Source: Sanderia malayensis (Eukaryota; Cnidaria; Scyphozoa; Semaeostomeae; Pelagiidae). Taken from it: a stretch of DNA of 64,000 nt. The translations under genes were made by a program, and so were the position numbers. This document shows positions 12,536-24,500 of this stretch, piece after piece; position 1 is the first letter of the stretch, and each line of letters opens with the position of its first letter. A model generated the notes under the pieces. That model did no database searches, was not told the DNA's origin, and saw only the letters and a program-made list of their open reading frames with translations. Location: the NCBI GenBank assembly GCA_013076295.1, contig RQOL01000616.1:558001-622000 (forward strand). Direction: 5' to 3'.

Positions 12536-15500
12536 TTAAAGAGTGGCATTCTTGAAGTAATTAATCAGACAGTTGCTTTGGTTCATCAGTTCTTCGCACC
12601 GATTCCAACTTGTGGTTTGAGTCTCTAGTATTTCTGCTGCGATTTCCCGAAGCGATGGCTCTGTGGCCACTAATTTCCCGTGAAGCTGAAAAGCGAAAAC
12701 AGTCGATATAGCTTAATAATTAGCTGCAAGAGATCATGGGATAGCCTCGGGAAACATGATGAGGAACACGGTAAAGGTCGTAACGCGTGATGCATGATGG
12801 GTCACACTTACACCCACGTGATCTTATAATGAAATTTCCCAATGTTTGCGTTATAGCACAGCAGATTTCAGGTCGAAATGTTCATTTTGTGATAAAAGCA
12901 TAAAATTTGGTGAACATAGACAGTTTGATACGCTGAAAAATATTAGATATAGAGGCACTTCAAAAAATACCCCTAAATGCTATTTTTAGACAGGGGTACT
13001 AGAGCCCAATCCCCAAAACCAAAAAATGCTGCAAGTATCACAATAAACCACAGATAGATACATTACTGAGTATACTTAGCAAGTTCGACACGCTGAAAAA
13101 CATGGAATATAGAGCCATTTGAAAAATGCCCCCAAATTCTATCTTTAGACATGGGTACTAGAGCCCAATCCCCAAAACCAACAAACTGCTGCAAGTATCA
13201 CAATAAACCACAGATAGATACATTACTTGGTATACTTAGTACGTTTGATACACTGAAATACATGCAACATAGATCCACTTCGAAAAGTGCCCACAAGTGC
13301 TATTTTTAGACAGGGGTACTAGTATCCAACCCATCCAAGATGAAAATTTGGCGTATGACGGATAAATACATTACTTTGTAGAACTTGCGGATTTTGAAGG
13401 CTGAGAAACATGGAATATACAGCTATTTGCAATGTTTCTCGTTGCTTTATTTCTACTTGGGCATAATCCCTCAAACTGAGCAAATAACTTAGCTAGTGAA
13501 CTAGTGAATCTAAAGTTATACAAAAGCGGTCTATACGAAATGCTATCTTTGAAAAAAAGATGACTAAACTAAGTTAAACTCAGCAGTCTCCATTGCAGAT
13601 GCACATAGCAGTAAACACAAATCCGACACTGATGCATTTGCAGCGTCCACCACACCTTTGCTCACAGGAGCATTTGATCAGTTCCTGGCAAACTGCTGAT
13701 GCATCAGGAAGAGTAGTCCACGAAGGACATCACGAACCATTCTGATTGCGCTTTCATTCCCATTCATCCGGTTTTGGAACTACTGGGCAATTGACGAGAC
13801 GTTGCCCCCAAACATGACATCCCTGGTATATTGCGCGTTTGATGTATTGCGTTAATGCATCCCTTGTAGGTGGAATAGCATCAATCTGCCTCCCCTTCCG
13901 AGTAAACAAATCTTTTCTAGCCCCATTTATTGATTGCTGGCTGCTTGTGGTATCATATAAAAGAATAACGAATCGCTCGATTGAACAAACATGAGCATCT
14001 GACATTGAATTAGGCGATTTTGACAAAGTGATGAAAAAATCTGTTGAGTGCTCATATACATTTCAGGTTTTCCATGCCGTCTTTTTGCCGATACCCGCAA
14101 AAAATGATACTGTATCACCCCCGGTTAAAGAGTGAAACAATGGCAACGCCTTTGATTTTGCAGGACCAATAGTCACTGCCACTTTATGAACTGGTACAAA
14201 ACGAAAATTAGTATAACAGTTGTGTCCTCCAAGTATAACAGCGACTTTCACAGTTGTGTCCTCCAATTCAAGGTTGTGGTTACAGTTCACTTGATTTGGT
14301 TATTACGTCATTATATTGCTTTGGAGGATAATTAGAAGATTTTGGGGACTGGGCTACCCCTGTCTAAAAATAGCATGTGGGGCCATTTTTTTCAAGTGGC
14401 TCTATATTCCATGTTTTTCAGCATGTCGAACTTGCTAAGTATACTGAGTAATGTATCTATCCGTGGTTTTTTTGATAGTTACATCAGTTTGTTGGTTTTG
14501 GGGATTGGGCTCTAGTACCCACGTCTAAAAATAGAATTTGGGGGCATCTTTTCAAGTGGCTCTATATTCCATGTTTTTCAGCGTGTCGAACTTGCTAAGT
14601 ATACTGAGTAATGTATCTATCCGTGGTTTTTTGATAGTTACATCAGTTTGTTGGTTTTGGGGATTGGGCTCTAGTACCCATGTCTAAAGATAGAATTTGG
14701 GGGCATTTTTCAAATGGCTCTATATTCCATGTTTTTCAGCTTGTCGAACTTGCTAAGTATACTCAGTAATGTATCTATCTGTGGTTTATTGTGATACTTA
14801 CAGCAGTTTGTTGGTTTTGGGGATTGGGCTCTAGTACCCCTGTCTAAAAATAGCATTTAGGGGTATTTTTTGAAGTGCTCTATATCTGATATTTTTCAGC
14901 GTATCAAACTGTCTATGTTCACCAAATTTTATGCTTTTATCACAAAATGAACAAAACCATCATTTTTGTACCGAAATCTGCTGTACTATTATGGCAAGGG
15001 CGTGGATTTTAATAAGAAACCGTCGAATTGAAGAAATTAATCTGTAAGCAAATAAATACATGCTAGACTTTGCAGATTTTACACTTAAATTGGCCAATGG
15101 AGTAAACTGATTGACTCGCGCTATTAATTAAAGCTAGAATGAAAACGACGCCAGCTGTATACCAACTGTATAGTTCAAACACATTCAACATATTGATGTC
15201 GCGCAATTTTACGGTACGGCAGCTGGTTTGTTTGTCAACAAGAGCAGATTTGAACAAGGTCTTTCTATACGTGCGTGACTGAAGCAACCATATTGTTCGA
15301 GTATTTAAAAAAACGATGCTTTGATCTGCCATGCCTTTGAAATACAGTTGAATTTCAACGTTCACCGAGCTATCAAAGCCGTGCCAAACACATTAAGTTT
15401 TTGTTGGCCTGGGTTTGGTGTGTTTTACTGTAAAACGCCATGCGCAGCTCCACTTTGCGCATGCGTATTTGCAGTTGTCTTGTGCAGTTGTCTTGTGCAT

Positions 15501-18500
15501 TAACCAGCCGAGAAATGTTAACGTTTGCGCGCTTTCCAAATCAAAGCAGATGAATTTTTTGGTGGGAGTTTCTCGTTGAAAATCTAACCTCGTGACGGTG
15601 AAAACTGATGCGGATATTGATGCTATTTTCATCGCTTAAGTTCACATATTTATGCACAGTTAATCTCTGGCCCGATATAATACTTTCATTACCCGGATTC
15701 TCGAAATTATTCAAAATTTTATTGCGACAAATTTTCATCTTATTTGAAATTGAGTCGAAGAAAATTTTGTCAAAATATTTGAAAGAGATGTTGTCACGAC
15801 GAAATTTGTTGTGGTTGTTGTAGCTATCAACATGGTCCACAGTAAAATGCAAAACTCACAGGTAACATTCAAAACCTCACCTTCAAAAAGAGGCCAAGGT
15901 ATGCCTGCAGTAATTCGTAGTCTTTTCCTGACTTTAAGCCTTGGTGGATGAATTCAAGAAACTGTCGCACAATTGTTAAACTGCCACCTGCGAGGGGTGA
16001 AGCGATCCTGAACTCAACATCGATGGTTGACGGGCTCATTTCTTTTAGTAAATCCATAATTTCAACATCTAAAAAATCAAAATCACATATGATGCTTATA
16101 ATGTCCCCAAATCCAATCAATAAAAATAAATAAACAGGAATCGTTTTTGTGGATGTAGCTTATATTTCGATGTTACATTGATGAATGCACGAATTTGTAT
16201 ACAAATTTACAACCGAAACAGTTCTCATCAATAGCTTCCATTCATTGAAAATTTTGCCTTGCTGGAAAGAACTAAGAAAGACGGATTTATGATGCTCCAA
16301 ACAATAAATTAAGAGTTTTTATTCTACACACAATTAATAATTTAGGTTATTGGTTATCTGCAAAATTTCGGTCACATGAAAGAGCAAAAAGAGTATAGTG
16401 GAAGAAGTGATGTATATACTTCCACTCAACCATTGGCTGTTTGGAATCTAACTTGTTGTTAGCATTTTAATTCTTTACTAAAGATAAGTAGGCGGCAATT
16501 GACAAGTCATTTGGTATTTTTATGCAATTGGTTTCATAAACCCAATGAGCAGCAGAAATTAAAGCCACAATGTTCTCTGTCGAAATCGCTATTCGATACT
16601 GCAATATATCCATGCAAGATAAATAGCTGAAAATTGGATTGACAGCAAATTAAAACTTGCTTTTATGTAATGTAGATGTGTTAAATAGTTGGAGAAAAAG
16701 TTAATGTTGAGTTTCGCTGTTTTAGCAGTTACACAATTGATCGAAACATGTTTCTATTTTCTTACGATTGTTAATTCGCACTTTATTTCATATCTGAAGC
16801 TGAATTGCCAAAATAACTCTGATTTCCAATTTCTTTCATATTACCAGAAATTTCCTCCAATAATAGATTACATGAAAGACCCGTCCTTCAGAAGACGTTT
16901 TCGCCATAAAAGAATGGCCCTTGTCCTCTGTAGGTAGACAGGTCGCAATTTATGAAGATAAAATCGATGAAACTTACAGTTTTTCATTTCGCTTGCTGCA
17001 TCTAATTTTTTTTGGAATTTGGTTTTCTCTTGAAAAGGATTTGTCGCTAAGGCACCTGGGACGTCATCCTAATGAGAATAAATACAGAAATATCGTTATA
17101 TACCATTTTCATCTTTGATGCAAAGTACGACACCTAGAGGAGAGACACGGCCAGTAAACCCTTATCGGTTCTGTTAGCATACTAAGTGACAAAGACAGAT
17201 TTAAGAGATAAAAACACCATGTCCACGTTATGGAACACAGTTCAGATGGGTTTAAGTTTAGTTTTGGACAGATGCCATACAAAATTCACTACGGACAGAA
17301 TACAGAAATGTTTTATACGAAACTCAATCAATAATGAAATCGATTACAAGATAAGTGGTCAGATGGTAAGGCCTTTGATCGCACGTTAGGCCGCGCCAGG
17401 CGTCGTTATAAGAGAATTACGGCCAAAACAAGCAGGCGTATGGATTCCAGTTTATCGGTTAGTGACAGTACAAGGAGGCACTTAGAAAGCCCTAACTTTA
17501 GGGCTTTCAAAGGGTATTAAAGAGATCTCGGGTTATTATAAACCTCGCCGCGTAAGGTAAAATATAACTTAAAGCCATTTACCATCATATTAAATTATCC
17601 AACTTGTGCAGGTGTTGCGATACTGCTGTGAAGAACTGATTAAATCATGTTCTCGAAATAGAGCCACATGGTTGATTATCATTATTCTCAAAGGTTGTTA
17701 CCGAAGTCATCTAATTATGACTAGAGATCTTGATAATTTTTAATGCCACGCTTCTGGCTATTAAGATTGAGTTTGGGGTTGTTTTAATTGGGATTTTTAA
17801 TTGAGGTTGTGAATTAATATCAGGAAAACAATATGAAGTCGAAATAAAGCTTGAGAGAAAGTACAATGCTAAAGTACAAAGTATAATGAAGCGTATTATT
17901 ATCATGATTTGTGTGGTTGTGCATTGTAAGAAGCAAGGATAGGTAAAATGGAAAGCGATGCAAGAAAAAGCAAATTATTTTGTTTGATCCACAATAGAAT
18001 ACAGCTGTGTGGAATTGAAATGACGGATGGAAAACACCATAAACGCAACCTAGCACAGCATAGTATGAAATAGCATAGCATAGCATAGCATAGCATGGCA
18101 TGGCATAGTATAGCATAGCATGGCATGGCACAGCATGGCATATCATAGTATAGCATAGTATTGCATGGCATAGCATGAAATGCCATAGTATGGCATAGCA
18201 TAGCATGGCATAGTATCGCATAGCATATCATAGTATAGCATAGTATGGCATAGCATAGCATGACAGAGCATGGCATAGCATAGCATAGCATGACATTGCA
18301 GAGGAAGGTAAAAAACAAAGCAAGAAAAGACATTACCTGCTCGTCTTGATCTTTCGAGGTATCAAATTTTGGGTTGAGACCAGAAACTGTGGGAAGAAAA
18401 AATGGAGCCGCTTTGGGTTTTTTTGGAGGTTCTTTCGGTTTATTTCTTTCCTGCAAAAACAAACGACAAAAATAGTCTGGGTTGCTTTAGAAATTTTCTG

Positions 18501-21500
18501 GAAATATCTTTGTTACAAAAATTTACGAAAGAAGGACATTCGATGTATCTAATCTGGGCACTAATGTTAGACGAAACATGCTGCAACACTATCTTGGCTA
18601 AAAAGTGTATCTATTTTGAGATTTATGGATGGTTGAAACAGAAAGAAAGCTACCGTAAACCCTCGAATAAGCCCCCACCTTCGAATAAGCCCCCCTCTCT
18701 AATAAGCCCCCATCCTGATAATCATTTGCAAGGATATTGGGCCCAAGTTTCCAGACATTGAAGTTGTTTAGTGAATGTAATGCAAATAACAGCAAATTTA
18801 AACCAATAAATTCATTTATTGGCTGCATCGTATAGCTTTTATTTTGCTTAATATTGAACAATAATCAGGCTAAAATTTCGTTTTTGCAAATAAGTCCCCG
18901 GGGGCTTATTCGAGGATTTACGGTAACCAGTCCTGAAATTTGCTCAATACATCGAAAACAACATATAAAGATATTATTGGTTATGTTTGAGAAAAGATTC
19001 GATTTCACACAGTAAGATGGTAATAATTTTATTAACTAATACAACTTGACATTAGACCAACGCCTAGCCTTGGCTAATACATGATGTCCAGCTACAATAA
19101 ATAATACTGTATTATTTTATCAATATTCATGAACACGATCATTGTGGTTTAGTTTTCTGGTCTTTACAAAAGCTATTAAACAGCTTACGACTCAAATTGC
19201 CAAGTATAAAATTAGCAAGAAGTGAATTACTTTATTAAGTTGCGGTCTTTACAATATTCCACAATATAGATCCAGTAAGATTAGAGCATGCATGATATAT
19301 GGGAGGTTCGTGGATGATACATCGTCGTGTTGAAGCTATTGGTCTCAGCTTTAAGGTGGGGCCCTGTTTAGAGTCAGACGATTGCACGAAAGTATAGGCT
19401 GGACTGTAAGAGGTTTATAAAACTGTTCGTTGCATAAAGAGTAGCCGGCATGCTTGGAGAATGAGCGTAGATACATGTGTTACTTAGTTTAATGTATATT
19501 TATGTGCATTCTTGTGTAATAAGTGAGAATTAGTGTTAAATAACTGAAGAGAGTTGTTCCAATATTGAAACCAATATCTGATTCGAGATCAATTAGAGCC
19601 ACAATGGAAGCGAATGGGCTATTGTCAAGAGAAGTTGGTTTGCAGGAAAAACTGAAATAGTATAGACAGGAAAAATCTCACAACAACCCAACCAAGCGCC
19701 TAGCCTTCAACGGATTCCAAATATCTGACGTTATATGACGTCATGATTCCGGTGACGTCATAACTCAGCACCGAAATGAAATTATAGTCATAGTTCAAGT
19801 TATATCGCCAACGCTGAGCAAGAATTCACAATGTTCAATTTAGCTATGCTACATAGAACGTCCGATTTTTCAAAATTCTAATTTCATAACTATAATCAGT
19901 ATTTGGGCCAGGAACTTGTTACGAGAATTTGCATGTTTATTAATGACGTTACCTTGATTACTTGAAGGTCTAACAGACAGCGCCATCTTGATTCCGGTAG
20001 TAAAGAAAGTGTAACGATGTTTTGGCCTATCTGATCCGGTCTTTGGTAATCACCAGTTAGTTTACTTGAACCCACATCTTCTGCATTGTTTTCGATTGCT
20101 AGAGTAAACAATTATATAAATGACACTGGAGTCGTACGATATGTGTGCAGTTTAAAAACGTCACCGTGGCAAATTTGAGCAATTCCAAAATTCCAAAAAC
20201 AATTTCAAAAAACGTGGGAAACGCAACACCAAAAAACAAATGGTTTTTTTAAACCTCTGAAACTTTCTGAAACATGTTACTAATTCATTGTTCACAAGTG
20301 TTCGCACGTTAAAGCGTTTTCAAACTCTGCCTGTAAGAGTTTTTTGGTGCAAAGCATATATCGGTACTGTTTGTTATTGTACACAGTTACAATATATCTT
20401 GTTGTATTGGCGTGCTAAATGAGGTCGAATAAAAAAGTGCAGTAGACCATTCTCACCAAGTTCATACGGTGTTAGTTAGTTAACGTACCTTCAACTTCTT
20501 CTTCGTCAGGTATTACCGTGGTTGGCATTTCTATTGTCTTCGGCGTGAAATCTTTTGGCAACGGTGTGAGTACTGCGTCAGTGTAAAGCGTTTTATTTGA
20601 CCTGAAACACGTGTCAAGATGCACGATTCGCTAATGGTATCAAACAACATTGGTGTGAAAAGTAAATTGTGAACAGTTGGAAAAAATAGCTAGCAAAACA
20701 TTCCGAACATTTTTCCAACAAGATGAATTTCCTAAAAAATGTTCTGTTAGAGGGATGACATTTTTTGGCCTATCCTGTATATATGAACATGCTTTAACCC
20801 TTGCAAACTCAAATATCGTCACGTTTTGTTGAAACATTTGATGTTTTGTGCTAATCATGTCATAGAATAATTCTAGAATTGTTTTAAGTTGACTAAACCC
20901 CAAAATGAACCAATAAAGGGCTTGATTGAAATTGAAAACTGCTTTCACATACCATAAGTAGATGCCTATAGCTTCTAAGTGTGCCGTTGCTAGAAAATCT
21001 CCAGTTGGTGAAAATGCCAGGCTTGTAATTGGAGAATCGACCAGAAAACAGTCAACCAACCTATCATGGCAGAAATAAAGCATCATCAAAGCTGTTCCCA
21101 CAGGTGAATTGACTCGGGGGAACAATTTTTTGCACCTTAATAGCCGTCATAAAATCATAAAAAGTTGCTTTAAGAAATGATAGAAGCTAAATGAATCTCT
21201 CCATTGTTTATCAGAAATGTTGTCAATGTTGTTCTATTTGAGGAGTATGAAAAAATCGAAAACGATATTCCACTGTACAAGACGCATGTTAGATAGTTGA
21301 GTTGTAAAATAAAAGCCGTTTCACAATAAGTTGAATGATGGAAATTTTGTTTACCCTTTGAGAAGGGTGATACAATTCATCAACATCGATGGGGATTATT
21401 TGGTTTCATGCAAACTGAGATGCAGATGCGTCGAACCGAGGTCTGGGCACCAATCTTACGTCACTCGCGCGCAGTATATCAATGTCTAATACAGCATTGT

Positions 21501-24500
21501 ATTGCTGGAGAGTGCTTGTTACACAGTAAAGAAAACCATAACTGCATTGTTATGATGATGGCACTGGGTAGAACAAGATATATCTACAGGGACGCAAGAG
21601 GTACAATAAAACATGCCGCGTCCAATGTTTACTGTCTGCACAAGGATGCCACAGAGAAGGCTTCGGCAAGAACAGGATGGCAAAATGTTGCAATTGGGAT
21701 ATTGCTAAAAAGAGTTCAACATGAATGTGAATAGTCAACCTGGCTGAAGGCAAGTCCCAGGTCCTTATACTCGAATCCATCGACGAAGTCAGTAGCCATC
21801 TTGCATCTGGACTGAATGCCTGCAGGAATCAATGACACTAATCATGAATTCTAATCAAGATGCTGTTATTACATATCGATACCTGTGGTTGCATTGATAT
21901 CTTATGATGCCAAAAGAGCCATTAAGCACCACAACAAGGTATAGCACGCAATTACGTTGCATAGCAACATTTCACAATATGCATCCTTTTTTCTTACCAT
22001 GTCTGTGATCGAGTGTTGATGTCCAAGAAAGTTTCTAACAATTTTCCTTGTATCAATGTCAATGATTTTCACAGAAAAGTCTTCCAAACTTACTGCGAGC
22101 AAAGAACTGCAACGAAGCATAACTAAGATCTTATTCAATTGATATAAATCATCGACGAACCGATAAAATTTTGTTATTTTTTATTTCATTTTGTTAGACA
22201 TAACACAGAATACAGAATGAATAAACGATACGAATCATACCTATCTCTTTGTAAAACCATTTGCCGTATCGGGCTGTCAAATTTTTCATATGCTACCATT
22301 TTTCTTGACTTGAATCCCCAAAACTGACAGCAATTAAAACGTTTATTACACTTCATGTTATTACTAACGAGAATTAATTGACTAATAGCGTCGTTATGTT
22401 GTGCGTTCCAGTAAATTTGTGTTATTGTATAAATTGTGATTTACCTTGAGGAATCCATCCGCTGCACCACTTATGATATACAGGTTGGCAGAATCGGTAG
22501 CAATACCTCGAATTGGACGCACGTGTGCTGCAAGCAAGAGATAAACAACCATCAGCATTAGACAACAATCTGCCATGGTATAAAACATAGAACCAACATT
22601 GCCTACTACAACAATCTGACATGGTATAAAACACAGAACCAACACTGCCTGCAGCATGACAGACAACACTGCATACAAAGTTTTTTAACACTTCTAAACC
22701 TATTGAAATTTTCTGAAAAATGTTACCCTTTCAGTGTTCACAAGTGTTCGCACCTTATAGCGTTTTCAAACTCTTGCTGTAACGGTTTTTGATGCAAAGC
22801 ATACATTGGTACTGTTTGTTATTGTATGCAGTTACATGCAGCACATTTTAGTGTGTCTCACACATTGCATACAAAGTTTTCGGTACAATATCGCACACAG
22901 TGAATACAAGCATGGCAGCTGTATAGCTCGCGTTCAAGGCAGACTGAGCTAGATGAGGTAAGTGAAGAATGCAAAGAGTGCTCACCCTTTTGTTGAATGG
23001 TTATGAACGAGCCACGATGTAAACCAGATTGAATGTTGAATATTTCCATGTGACCAGTTGAATAACCAACAACTACGAAATTGCCACAACTCGAGATCCT
23101 AGCAACCTTGTTTCAGAAAGGAACAACACGTCACAACGTAATAATTTCTGGATGCACTACAGATTTTTCAATAGGCAGCGAGGCAACATACGTAAGATTA
23201 TTTGCGAATTGTTCATACTACAGTAAAAACCCGCATATAAGAACCTGTAAATTTCCATCCAGCCTATTGTTCCAAGACAATAGGCTATTGTTTCTTCTAT
23301 TGTTTTGAGCAGAAATATCACCCTGAAGGTTCTTAATCCATTGGTTCTTATATGCGGGTTTTTACTGTATATCAGCAAAAAGTTTGTAGCTATGTCATTA
23401 TGGCAAATAAGAGATGCATGTGGGGCATACTTATTTACCATACTGATTAACCAAAAGATAGTGTGACTTACAGTTGCAACCCTGTCTTTCACGCCTTCCA
23501 ATCCTTTTCCTAGCGTATGTTTTCCGATGCTTTTGTTTTGCAATCTCCAAGTTCTGACGTACGCAGAGCCCGAATGGCACGTGACGACATTGTCCCAATC
23601 GCTGGCACGCGTCGTCTCTGGGAGATATAAAAAGAGATTCAAATGGAACTTCAGACAACGCAGTTTCTTTCGATGTAAACACACCCATATGTCAAATAGA
23701 GAATTGCGGAAAGACATTTAAACTGGTGGTTCGTGAAAGATAATGATAAAATTAATGGAAGCACTTCACGTGCAAATGAGAAATACGTCATTACTACGGT
23801 AACTATTATTAAACAGGAATTCGAAATAAAACAACAATTAATCATAGTTTAAAAGGATCTGCATTTCTATGATGCTGGATACAAGAATGCAAGATAAATG
23901 CAGAAATAGAAATGATATAAAAATAATGGTATGTCTTACCTGCATCTAAATCAGTTATTGGCGATAACTTCAATTCTTCGACACGAACGCCAAGATTTTT
24001 GGATTTTTTGAGCAGAGAGCCTAAAAGAGAATTGTATTTTATGTCACGTTTTATTGCATGAACTAGCTGCATACATAACCGACCTACATACATACACTAC
24101 TTTACTGACGTAATCCGTGAGAGCAATCGTCCGCATGATTCAAGGTATTGCATTGATCATATGCGGATGTCTAATGATACTGTTGGTGCCTTTACCTTGA
24201 GAAATTTCACAGCTTTGCTCATCTCTGATTGTCGATGTGTAACGAAGCGATCTGTCAAGCCCTAAAACATGGAACAATATGGTCTACGATCAATAGCGCG
24301 TTACTTTGTTACGAGAGAATTTGAGCGAATAGGCGCTTTTCTAATGAGTCATACCAGCACTTAGAAGAACGTGACCTTCTTTTCCATAATACCGAACTCT
24401 GGTCGGTGGTTCCGAATGCCCGGTACGGTATTTATGCAACCGACCGGATCCATCAGAGTTGTCAAATATCCACAGCTGGTAAGAAGAGACGTAAAGATGT

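Noticed and set aside
15869..16120. Separate 83-residue minus-strand gene
   Set aside because: It is WDR36 exon 23, joined by phase to exons 22 and 24; the upstream residues of the frame are intron.
17486..17512. Hairpin gaaagccctaactttagggctttc as a terminator or telomere-like repeat
   Set aside because: A single hairpin in an intron, without a T tract or telomere repeat array.
17902..18462. 186-residue minus-strand frame
   Set aside because: Only its start (ERNKPKEPPKKPKAAPFF...) is real, as WDR36 exon 21. The rest is the ATAGC repeat in the following intron.
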